Below are positions 32,077 to 41,711 of a stretch of DNA of 64,000 bases, one piece after another; position 1 is the stretch's first letter, and each line of letters starts with the position of its first letter. The notes under the pieces are model-generated. The model was not told where the DNA came from. It did no database searches and saw only the letters and a list, made by a program, of their open reading frames with translations. The stretch is taken from positions 41,299 to 105,298 of the forward strand of contig JAIXMN010000045.1 in the NCBI GenBank assembly GCA_025716815.1. Direction: 5' to 3'. Source of the stretch: Dichotomocladium elegans. Taxonomy: Eukaryota > Mucoromycota > Mucoromycetes > Mucorales > Lichtheimiaceae. The position numbers were made by a program, and so were the translations under genes.

Positions 32077-34867
32077 TTGACCTGAGGACACCTGGGGAAA
32101 CCTGAGGACACCAGAGGTTTCAAGTCCCGCCGCCATTATTTTAAAATATTTCGGGCGCTCACCCAAATATATCGACATATTTCGACCTGAGGACACCATC
32201 TGTTTGGTTCAACGCATAAATTACTTATGGAATGGTAGATGTTTTTTTATGAGGTGCTTAAGTTATATTTCACAACCTTTATATTTGATCCTACCCGTTT
32301 CAAAAGTATCTGCACTGATGTAGTGTCTAAAGTCAAAAATGATCGAGGAGTCGCTGCACGAAAAAAGTATTCGAGACGTTTATACAAACGACTCATATGT
32401 TTATTGTGAATTATGAATCAAAAATATAGTCAATGTTCTTAGACAAGTAGTCGAGCGTATACTTTGTAATGCGCCTTCGTTCTTCAGCTTTTTGCAGCGC
32501 TATTTCTTCACTAACATTATGTTCGGCTGCATATTTTTTTATACGATTTATGATACGCTTCCGTCGCATATAGAATGTCTTGTCTTTCCCATACCATCCT
32601 TTATGGTGCTCATCTAAGAAAGCGACCGAGTAGCTGTTGGCACCGAGACCGTGATACCACTCTCTCCAAAGATCGTCCAGCTTTTGGATACCTCTACTGA
32701 GCCTGTATGTGATGATACCAGACGTAGACGGCTCGTTTTGGATTGCGATAGTGCTTGGTTGATGTGAGAGCTGACCAGAAGTAGCCATTGAGGGCGTAGG
32801 AATCTGCGCCAGCACTTCATCGCTATGGGTAATGGTCGTGGTTTCGCCATTTCCCCATGAGACTGATACTTGGACAGGTGCTCTTCCTGTTTGAATGTCG
32901 GATAGCTTTTTCTCAAAACTGTCCATAATTCCAATCACTTGTGAAAAGGCTTGCGCTTGATTGTTCACTATATTTGTGAGTGTGCTTTCTATCACAGGAA
33001 CAGCGCGTTGCAGCAGGACTTGTTGCGGATCATTGTTCGCATTGGCTTGCATATGCTGCTCAAAATTTCTATGATCAATGTGTTTTAGTATTCATGGGCA
33101 TTTCGGACCTTCTTCTGTCAAACAATACCTCTTGAACTCTAAGTATTCAGGATCTTGAAACAACTTGTCCGAGAAAATAGGATGTCCTGGATGGTGGCGC
33201 TGCATCAACACTGAGTCTTGCAGGAAGCTGATCCGCAGTTGAACCATCAGGCGTAAGAAACCATCGGCGCAGACTGTCTGATTAGCCACGCCTTCTCGCA
33301 GCTGATGCAAACGAATCGACACAGTAGGGAATACTTTTTGTTGGAGTGACTCCGGAGGAATAAATGTTGCACGAGGGACATAGTAGGTGCCTTGCCCATG
33401 CACAAAACCGGCTGCTTTCCTCATGATGTCTCTCGGTAGTCCAGTAAGATAAGCACCATTCATGGTGCTGTTATTCCATCTTCCCATACGTCGTATTTCG
33501 TCTTCTGAAACGCCACTGAGATCGGCCATTCTTGCCCCTGCTCCTCTGGCAACATGCGTTTTCTTCGATGATTTGATGTTGCATGCCTTGAAGGCTTCAT
33601 CGAAGGAGCTGCAGTGACTGTCATAGGTCCACTGCTTCTTAGGATCGCTACCGTGTTTCAGGATTTTATGGTCGAACCAGTCTTGATTTTGAATCATTTC
33701 CGGAAACGGCTCGCCTTCGATATGGAATCGGTAAAAAAAGTAGAATCCTAGAGCCATAAATGGACATATTTCCACTCTTGAACTGCGTAGACAGGCACCA
33801 ATTTCCAATCGACCAAATGCATTCGTTTTCCCCCGTTTCATAACGAGAATTAAAGCTGGACATGGGCATGGACCTTCATGTTCTAGCTGAACAGTCTGCA
33901 AATCTGGAAGTTCCGCCATGCGAGCCGATTCGCCGCGCAGGAGACAATAATGAGATAAGAGGAATGCAACAGCAGAACGCAAACCTTGCGCAGTTCTTTT
34001 CGAAAAGAAAAAATCGATAAGACTGGCTATCTCGTCATTGGATGTATATCCATCAATGAGAGTGCCTGCACCTCGATCTTCATAGTTGCTTATTCTTGTA
34101 GCATTCTCTTTAATTTTGCTGAGGCTGAGAACGTTCAAAGCAGTATTCCTTGGATTAGGATGATTATTTACATTCTTGTCGACCTGGTCTCGCCACATGT
34201 CGACAATTGCAGCGCAATAGGCTTCAGCTGTGGAATGCTTGATTGTGGCAACGACATCATTGCCTTTTTTTTTGCCTTTTTTTAGGCCTGTCAATCACCT
34301 AAGATGGGAAAATATTAGAGCATTTTCTGAGAAACCGAAACTGTACGCTGTACCGATAGATTGCATACCTCAGTCTGAAGAAAGTAGGTTAGCTTGTCCC
34401 CTGTGACAGTGTACCGAGTCTCAGGAGGCTCAGAACTAAAGATCTTGTCACACCATTGTCTAAACTCTCTCTGTTTCGGCTCGTATTGTCTTTTTGTTGC
34501 AGTAGGTCTCGCTTCTCTAAGTTGATCTACCGCAGAAGCAACTGTTCGCCTCATCTGAATATAGGCTTCTGTCGCCTGGGATGTATTGGTAGACGATGTA
34601 GAAGCAGTTGCTGGTTGTTGTGTACGATTGTTTCTAAGTGGCATCTTTTACTGAGTAAACTCTATTAGAAGTATGGCCCAAGCATCGTTTTTATACTTTT
34701 AAATGTCACTGAACGTTCTACCATATTCTAGCAATACAAATCCTAACCAATGAAATGCCATTATTTCAAAAAATTTTGGAAATTGATTATCTGAGTCAGG
34801 ACACCTTCAGGCTGGTGTCCTGGGGAAGTTTCCCCAGCCTGGGCGGCCCAGATAACTCCTTATTATC
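32077..34867 (-). mobile_element. Crypton-type (tyrosine recombinase) element
   Basis: Compared with the uninterrupted left TIR of B, the insertion is bounded by the direct repeat TATTATC (32070-32076, 34861-34867), and the empty site has one copy. There are no long inverted ends; short GGACACC-containing repeats lie near both borders. Such a short shared sequence at both junctions is what integration of a circle by a tyrosine recombinase leaves. It encodes one recombinase gene. Confidence 0.88.
32411..34644 (-). pseudogene. Crypton tyrosine recombinase with GCR1_C-like domain, one homopolymer frameshift
   Basis: Three exons: 34644-34369, 34298-33129 and 33068-32411, with 70- and 60-nt introns (second intron branch site TACTAAAAC). 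About 700 aa. Exon 2 holds the tyrosine recombinase core: LLRGESARMAEL (Arg), HVARGAGARMADL (His-x-x-Arg), and STMNGAYLTGLP (Tyr). Exon 3 has a C-terminal GCR1_C-like DNA-binding domain (YRLSRGIQKLDDLWREW...RRKRIINRIKKYA). The first codons of exon 2 contain A7 and A9 runs, and the frame is off by one base there, leading to a TGA at about 34257. This is either a real mutation or a base-count error in the run. All catalytic residues are kept. Confidence 0.85.
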
Positions 34868-35158
34868 CACGCACTGTGTTGTGCCTCGAAAATTACACCT
34901 TTTATTTGTTACTTTCCGATTAATCTTTTTATCCTGCGCCTTGTGTCTTCTACTTAGACTTTGACCTTTACTTACTCCCCCTATGTCTTTTCAGCGGCGG
35001 ACCTTGTCTCTTCCCTTATTTTTTTTGTGGATTTAAAATGAAACATGTTGAAACCAACCTTCCTGCTTTTAAAATTACTTACACCTTGGTTTTATTTCCC
35101 CACTACTGTACGAGAGGAAAGTAAAAATCCTGTACTTCTCCATCGCCGCCTTGACTAC

Positions 35159-35476
35159 TGTGTTGTTGTGTAGAGAGTTAGTGGCAAGTAGAAACCAATG
35201 AGTCAAAATCGAGTGTTTGAGACGGGATCCTCTTTATTGAATAAAAACAACTCTCTTTTTATATGCGTTGGGATGGACCATGTTAGCTTTGCCGGAACAA
35301 GTGTTAGCCGTTGACACCACTTCTCCACTACTCTCCATCTGTAGTTAATATTCCGGGCGATTGTTCCCTCCGTCTTCATTAAGAGGAAATCACCGATTGG
35401 ATAGATGTGAGATGGAAGAAGTCAGGGCATCAAGACGTACTTGCGGGAATTGTTGGACGAATAGCAGTTCCGCTCA
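35159..35476 (-). repeat. Solo LTR in the diverged transposase gene of element A
   Basis: 318 bp, TG...CA, flanked by CTAC (35155-35158, 35477-35480; ACTAC if the final A is counted in). It shares a roughly 100-bp segment (GACGGGATCCTCTTTATTGA...) with the solo LTR at 36521-36822, in opposite orientation. Confidence 0.75.
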
Positions 35477-36028
35477 CTACTGACTGTGCAAGTGCAGTGT
35501 CATGAACAGGAGGACTACGACAACTACTTCTGCGTTGTGACGCTTATACCCGGTTTTGTCACCTCGCTTGTACACCTTGTTCGTTTTTGATGCAGTCAAA
35601 CTTCTGCTGGTTGAGACTTTCTTGCTACGAACTCGACGAACAGATGTAGCTACATCACCAACAGCAGAGGATACAGCAGCGGCTGTTGGGGTCTCCTCCA
35701 TGTCGTAGTCGTCTGTGTGCATCATGTATAAGTTCTCCACACGTGATTCTTTTCCCCGTTAGCTCACCATCGATGCTGAAGTTGTATTCTTCAGCAAGAA
35801 TACCCGGATCAGCCTGTCTTTGGACTTAATTGTATAGTCATCGATACCAGATAGGTAAGTTGAAATGAGCATAGGTCAGTTGCTAAGATACTAACATTGA
35901 TGCTCGTCGTCCTCGTCCTGGAAACTAAACGACTTCATTTGTCCAGTCAGCGCGTAGATCGCGTCTCTTTCGCGCTCTGACAAAGTATCAATCTGCATAG
36001 TGGAGCTACGTTGTTCGTCGTTGGTCAT
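35477..36028 (-). pseudogene. Diverged transposase gene of element A, 5' exons
   Basis: Starts at ATG 36028 (MTNDEQRSSTMQIDTLSE). Plausible short introns (GTTAGT..., GTGAGC...) lead to a third exon containing DYDMEETPTAAAV and a basic KTNKVYKRGDKTGYKRHN segment. B's diverged gene has the same three-exon N-terminal plan. The frame meets a TAG at 35477-35479 at the LTR junction. Across the LTR and element B it resumes at 10949. The segment that would carry the DNA-binding helices is absent. Confidence 0.55.
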
Positions 36029-36378
36029 GTTATATGTCGCGTCTCTATTCAATGGTCATAAGTGGATAATGTTCTCTGAACGATCGTGGAAGGATAGTTT
36101 ACTGAGGTAGAGGTACGTGATGTGAAGTTTATCAGGAAGAAAGAGAAAATTGGGGAGAATAAAATCAATGGTTCACAAAAGAATGATTGAGATTTCTCAA
36201 CCGAAAGAGTGTTGCACATTACACTGATAGTTTAACTACCTGCTTCGACGCGGCACCTGGTAATAATAGCAGTCTATATTTTGACTAGAACCATAGCAAA
36301 ATGAGGAAAAGGAAGAAAAGTGAGAAGGACGGGATACAAAGGATAAATTATGTGATCTACAGCATTGATTCTTTTTGG

Positions 36379-38328
36379 CGGCATCTCTCGAAAAAGCTAA
36401 TTGAATGCTTAACCCAGCCTTCGTAATCGCCTGGGGTCACTTTTGACATCGACTCGGTCATGCGAGCCACAATATCATTGGTTATGTTATCTTCGTTGAT
36501 TGGGTCTTGACGACATAACTGTCATAGCCCTACTGTTCATAACACTGCGCTTCTACAGACAGTACTGAGCAGGGTTATCGACTTATCCACCTCTTCTACA
36601 GCACGTCTCGACTGTCCTCCCATTCCAACGTTACGAAGCCCGCTAACTGGTAATGATTGGAGGACCATGCTCGATGACTACCGCTTGTATCACCACTACC
36701 ACCCTGGTCCGAAATCATATAAAAAGAGAGTTGTTTTTATTCAATAAAGAGGATCCCGTCTCAAAGACTCGATTTTAGCCCCTACGGTTTAAACACCTGC
36801 AACTAACTCTCTAACCACCACAATAACGCTTTAACCTTGGAGAAGAATTCCTCTATCAGATTAAGGAACGGCGAGTAGTGGGGCAGGAAAACAAGATGAT
36901 AACCACGCTCTTCGACTGCTTCTGCAATAAAAGAAGGAGTATGGATCGGAGCATTGTCACAAACCAGGTACACATCCTGTCTACTCTGATCGTCGAGTCT
37001 GTTCATAACCAAATGCAAGAACGCCAAAAAGTCAACACTAGATGTGCCTCTTCTTTTAGATTCTTTCAATGTTGCCCTGGTGGTGGTAGCGGAATTGTCC
37101 TTGTTCACTGCCTTGTCTCGTGATGCAGTCTTGATGATTGCTTCGACAAGCCCATCCCTGCTGATAGCCGCCAATAACGTCATTGATGGGGCGCGAAGGA
37201 CGGGGACCGTGACCCGAGCAGGACATCCAACTTTGGACCTGGCGTAGTTGCGTCACATGCTGGCACTGAACGAAGCTTCGTCTATGAAGACACAGTTGCG
37301 CTCGTAGTCGATTATCTTCTTGTCTATCCAGTTGTAGACGTAATCTTGCCTCATCTGCTTAGTTTCATCATCATCGCGACGCTCGGGTATCTACCAGATC
37401 GCTTAAGGGTCAGCCGGCACTGATATATGAGATGCCGGTGAAGGGTGGAAATAGAAACCATGCTGTTGAATTTTTCGAAGTATTTTTTCTGGATCTGGGC
37501 TAATGTCGCGCTGTTGTGAAGCTGGATAAATTCCTGAAGAAAGGAGTCACCCTCCACGCTGATCTTTCTTGGAGCTGTTCTCCCTTTAGGCATTGACTCC
37601 CAGTTGCCTCCATTATCTTTGAATCGGCGAAGGATGTGGCCGACATTCTGCCGTGTGGTGCCCACGATCTTTGCAGTCTCAGCATGTGTCATTCCGCATA
37701 AAATTGCTAAATGGATTATGCGTTTGATCTCCTTCTCGCTTAGGTTCGGCCCATTCTTTACACGAGTCTTTTTCTCGGCAGCGCGTACTGGGACGATTTG
37801 CATTTGTTCTATCACTTCGGAATTGAAGGTAGGCGGCATCGGCGCTCTGATGGCCGGCAGCAATGACTGCATGCCCAGCATTTCGTGAGCTGGCGCAGTT
37901 ATCGCTACATCCACAGCATGTCCGTCATCACTGTCGTTGTCGCCGCTGCCACCACTGCTTTCTTCTTTGCTGCTGCTACTATAGTCTGACTCAGACTCAT
38001 CTGCTGCGAAACGATATTGGAGGAAACGGGATTCATCCTCGTCTTCGCTCATAGCGTCATCATCTACTTTGATTTAGCGGGTACGTCAGGTTATGAGAGT
38101 AACAAATAACAAACCATGCTCAACATCTGTACTCTCATCCAGCTCTTCGTGGGGAGTGACTTGGCGAAGATCCAGAGAGTTCAAGGTATCAACAAGGTTG
38201 GGTGTATCAATTGAAAGGTTATTGCCCGCAGCGCGCGAATGGATAGCAAGTCGATGTGTACGTTTTGAAATTCTACCTGAGGAACGAGTTGAGATGTTTC
38301 GAGTTTTGGTAAATTTGGATGTGGTCAT
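36379..38328 (-). pseudogene. Canonical DDE transposase of element A, broken
   Basis: Exon 1 (38328-38115) and exon 2 from 38066, joined by a 48-nt intron. Helix-turn-helix segments: LSEKEIKRIIHLAIL and HAETAKIVGTTRQNVGHIL. Catalytic blocks: NCVFIDEASF (about 37280), LVCDNAPIH (about 36960) and SPFLNLIEEFFSKVK (about 36860; Leu replaces the usual Pro). Breaks: loss of one base at about 37384-37387 (YPE region), a TGA at 37253-37255 right after the first Asp block, and a solo LTR at 36521-36822. The C-terminal block (TPGDYEGWVKHSISFFERC) continues beyond the LTR to the stop near 36379. It is clearly a paralogue of the B and C copies. Confidence 0.85.
36521..36822 (+). repeat. Solo LTR in the canonical transposase of element A
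   Basis: 302 bp, TGTCATAGCC...ACCACCACA, perfect target duplication ATAAC (36516-36520, 36823-36827). It has a TATAAAAAGAG box and AATAAA. Confidence 0.88.
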
Positions 38329-38402
38329 TGAGCGATGGGTTAAGGTGGAAAGAGAGAGGAAGAATCTCTTATGAAGGGATGGGGAGAATATATAATAAAC
38401 TT

Positions 38403-39125
38403 TTAAACATTTCTTTTTGACGCCAACAACTTCTGAACACTTTTCTCCACCTTCTCTATCTTTGATATCACAATCCAGTACTCATATAGCATTGCTTTTC
38501 TCAATGCAGACTGAGAAATTGTCATATAGGTCTTTGATCGATTTGCCAGTATGGGCTCGGTGAGTGCCGACCAACTGCATTCAGCATCGGCAGGTACCTT
38601 GCTTGCGCTGCCATCGTATTGCGGTGGCTCTTGTAATTCACCTCTTGGAATATTGGCGAGCTCGGCTGGTGCTTCACAGTTGGTTGATACGTTAATAATA
38701 GAGAAAGATAGCTATCACTTACAAACACGGTCTTCTAGTTGCAACCATTTTACGGCATCCATAATCTCTTCCACAGATTCTGATGAAATATCCTGTTCCA
38801 GGATTAGTACAGGTTCCACATCTGGGTCATCCAAAAGGGTAAACTCCGGGATCCGTTGGAGCATTTCATCGAGGATTGGCGTCGGCTCTACATCCTGACT
38901 TGCTTCGGTTGTCTGGTCATCTTCATTAGATAATGGTACATTCACCTGCGCAGAGGATGCCCTTGCTTGTTTTAGGTCATTGACATCGTCCACAAGAGAA
39001 GTTAATGACCTAATAGCTGCCTCCAATTGCTCTGCAGTTGGACTAAGTTTCCTAGTTGACCGTTTTCGTATCGCCGACTTGTTTGCTGCTCCCCCCTTGC
39101 CATTTGCTTTTTTAACTTTTGCCAT
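38403..39125 (-). CDS. Small lysine-rich protein of element A, function unknown
   Basis: Exons 39125-38723 and 38671-38403 around a 51-nt GTAAGT...GAAG intron give an intact 223-aa protein. The N-terminus is very basic (MAKVKKANGKGG...RKRSTRK), followed by a predicted helix (AEQLEAAIRSLTSLVDDVNDL), an acidic middle with many Asp/Glu, and a C-terminus with SWSALTEPI, SKTYMTISQSALRKAM and a Lys-rich helical end. The gene ends 74 bp before the canonical transposase on the same strand. It is the only undamaged gene of element A. Its paralogue in B keeps the intron position. No family recognised. Confidence 0.7.
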
Positions 39126-39605
39126 CGTCACAGGAGATACTTGCTGTACTGCGAATTAACTGAACGAAAGGTGGAGAAGAGAGGTTCTCTGTAAGGTCGG
39201 CGCGTTAGTTCAATGATATGGATCCTTACGTTTGTACAACGCAGTACATCAGCAAGTGGAACCTTACGACCTCCGCATTTGCTTCCTGTCCCTCTATCCT
39301 CGGATGGATCATGATTATTGCCGAGATTACGGGAGAGGATACAGACGCTGTGCAAAGGGATATCCAGATATTTTCAAAAATAATAGTTTGCTGTTGGGAT
39401 TACGTCAAACCATGATACAGAACATCTGACACAATAAACAACTGTTGACTGCTAAAAGAAATGGTATTTACTCTAACGCTTGACATGATCAAGTCGTTTC
39501 GTAAAATCTCCATAAAAAGCATGTTCCACCCCAAAGGTGGAAGCAAAAGGCTCTCAAACACCATTACTCCAAATCGAATAGCTTCAAAGTTGAAATCACA
39601 GGAAA
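39126..39605. other. Interior of element A between the lysine-rich gene and the right TIR
   Basis: No gene or repeat recognised; only short ORFs without features. Confidence 0.45.
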
Positions 39606-39764
39606 TGGTAGAGCACCGTCCACTGTTCCTTGTACCAACCCACTGTCGCCTTTAATCATAACATGTATGTAAAAAGGGCCAACCCGTCATGTTGAGAGAT
39701 AACGATGTAGGAACAATATTTCAGGGACACTGGAGGATACATGTTCACCATTTTCTATGGTATC
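39606..39764 (-). repeat. Right TIR of element A, truncated
   Basis: About 158 bp matching 10267-10424 in inverted orientation at about 95% by eye. The match ends exactly at the LTR that starts at 39765. Confidence 0.8.
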
Positions 39765-40398
39765 TGTCATGACCCAAAATGGGATTATTCGAGAGCGTTT
39801 GCCCCTTACCCTGGGTACCCCTTTCACGAATGCATTTATTGTCCTGGTTGCATTAATTTTGGTCGATTGCATTTATTACTCCGTCTACATTTATTAATTC
39901 TTCAAGTCATTGCAACGAACCTCAGTATATCCCATACGCCTCTCCCATAAGATCTAGTATAAATACCCTCATATTTGTTATAATAAAATATCATCAGATT
40001 ATCCTTCGTCATATATCATCCCTGGTCATCAGTTCTCGGTCTATCCGGTCTATCGATTCATACCTATCCTTTGTCCTGCCTCTTGGGCTCTGCCTTGTTC
40101 CTGGTAGCTATCCGAATTGGTGCATGCTGTGTGATTGGGAGTACCTAAGACCCACCCCCCATAGTGTAGTTCTTGTCTTGTCCTCCATCTCTTGTCCTGT
40201 CTTGTCTTGATTCTTTTCTGTCAGGCACAATTCTGGTTAGTAGTATAGTATTGTTCTCTAGAGTAGTTCCTGATCTTTCCCTCTACTCCATTGCCAGCAC
40301 TATCACTGCCAACCCATTCTCGGTCTGTGCCTGCCTTCTGTTCTCCTGTCTTGTTCCTGCGCTACACTTTCTTGTCTGTCTGCCCTGTATCCGCGACA
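39765..40398 (+). repeat. Solo chromovirus LTR without target duplication
   Basis: 634 bp, TGTCATGACCC...CCGCGACA, nearly identical to the LTRs of the element at 41034-47001. The flanks are GTATC and CCAGC, which do not match. Confidence 0.9.
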
Positions 40399-40729
40399 CC
40401 AGCCTTGATATCGACTTTGCAGACTTCTTCTTGCTTGACCAAGTGATACCCTTTATTGATTCTATATGACTTATATTTATATATTTCACTATGGAATGTG
40501 CTGGAAGCAGTGTTTCATGGAAAGTACTTCTGATAGAACTGCTATGGATACCAATTGGTGTATGAGGTGGTTGTTCTGCAGCCGACATCTAGAATATTCG
40601 CGCAGTATCCAAGGTTTCGGTTTCGGATCGAAGGTTTTCCCGTTGGCCTGGATTTCTGGGCTTGAACCTTCATTTATTTCGTGACGGCCTAATGCCTTGG
40701 TTGGGCGCGTCCATGATAAAAACAGTTGA
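40399..40729. other. Sequence between solo LTR and tRNA-Arg
   Basis: No gene seen. It does not continue element A's TIR. Confidence 0.45.
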
Positions 40730-40802
40730 GGGGCTATGGCCAAATGGATAAGGCGCCTGACTACGAATCAGGAGATTCCAGGTTCGACCCCTGGTAGCCT
40801 CG
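40730..40802 (+). tRNA. tRNA-Arg (anticodon ACG)
   Basis: Cloverleaf without intron: acceptor GGGGCTA/TAGCCTC with one G-T wobble, discriminator G, D arm GCC/GGC, anticodon stem CCTGA/TCAGG with loop CTACGAA (ACG), and T arm CCAGG-TTCGACC-CCTGG. A TTTT about 45 nt downstream is the first possible pol III stop. Confidence 0.92.
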
Positions 40803-41033
40803 AAATTAGTGTATGGATATATTGTGTGTACAGTTGTCAAGCTTATCTTTTGGCGGTTGTGTGTCGTAGTCATGTGACTGCGTATTGTCGTTGTCCTGGT
40901 CACGAAGATCCTTTTGCAATAGACAACGGCGAAAGTCCTTAGATCGCCCCCCCCCAAAATTTTACAAGTCTGCTTCAAAAAATTTTTCGCTTGCATTGCT
41001 CAGGGGCAAGTGCTTTTCATGAACATACCATTT

Positions 41034-41667
41034 TGTCATGACCCAAAATGGGATTATTCGAGAGCGTTCGCCCCTTACCCTGGGTACCCCTTTCACGAAT
41101 GCATTTATTGTCCTGGTTGCATTAATTTTGGTCGATTGCATTTATTACTCCGTCTACATTTATTAATTCTTCAAGTCATTGCAACGAACCTCAGTATATC
41201 CCATATGCCTCTCCCATAAGATCTAGTATAAATACCCTCGTATTTGTTATAATAAAATATCATCAGATTATCCTTCGTCATATATCATCCCTGGTCATCA
41301 GTTCTCGGTCTATCCGGTCTATCGATTCATACCTATCCTTTGTCCTGCCTCTTGGGCTCTGCCTTGTTCCTGGTAGCTATCCGAATTGGTGCATGCTGTG
41401 TGATTGGGAGTACCTAAGACCCACCCCCCATAGTGTAGTTCTTGTCTTGTCCTCCATCTCTTGTCCTGTCTTGTCTTGATTCTTTTCTGTCAGGCACAAT
41501 TCTGGTTAGTAGTATAGTATTGTTCTCTAGAGTAGTTCCTGATCTCTCCCTCTACTCCATTGCCAGCACTATCACTGCCAACCCATTCTCGGTCTGTGCC
41601 TGCCTTCTGTTCTCCTGTCTTGTTCCTGCGCTACACTTTCTTGTCTGTCTGCCCTGTATCCGCGACA
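41034..41667 (+). repeat. 5' LTR of the chromovirus
   Basis: 634 bp with a TATA box (AGTATAAATACC) and AATAAA inside; same ends as 46368-47001. Confidence 0.95.
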
Positions 41668-41711
41668 TCATAATCTGATCATTGGTGTTACCTACTTCCT
41701 GTCTATCTGCA

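Larger units (their letters stand above)
10952..35132 (-). mobile_element. Element B: 24.2-kb nested long-TIR three-gene element
   Basis: Bounded by TA/TA (10950-10951, 35133-35134) and TIRs beginning CAGGATTTTTACTTTCC. Removing the hAT and the Crypton, the arms are 1028 and 1027 bp, nearly the same sequence. Inside, on the minus strand, lie the small lysine-rich gene (30404-29874), the canonical transposase (24971-23010) and the diverged transposase (22689-17220), the last ending 11 nt from the inner edge of the left TIR. The rest of its length is later insertions. The gene order equals that of element A. Confidence 0.85.
31315..35132 (-). repeat. Right TIR of element B, split by a Crypton
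   Basis: TIR sequence at 31315-32076 and 34868-35132 (1027 bp together), inverted copy of the left arm. Confidence 0.85.
9281..39764 (-). mobile_element. Element A: long-TIR, three-gene Tc1/mariner-like element, right end truncated
   Basis: The left end is TA followed by CAGGACTTTTCACAAGAAG at 9281. An inverted copy of the inner part of the left TIR (10267-10424) is found at 39606-39764, where a solo LTR cuts it off. Between them, on the minus strand and in the order seen from the right, lie the small lysine-rich gene (39125-38403), the canonical transposase (38328-36379) and the diverged transposase gene (36028-35477, then 10949-10519). Element B and two solo LTRs interrupt the latter two genes. 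Membership of one element is inferred from the TIRs and the parallel gene order in B. Confidence 0.7.

Noticed and set aside
10952..35132. A giant cargo element of the Starship type
   Set aside because: The tyrosine recombinase present belongs to a separate Crypton of 2.8 kb with its own junction repeats. The large size comes from nested insertions, not from host cargo genes.
35159..36822. A short-TIR transposon between the inverted segments
   Set aside because: Each segment has its own 4-5 bp target duplication, so they are two solo LTRs.
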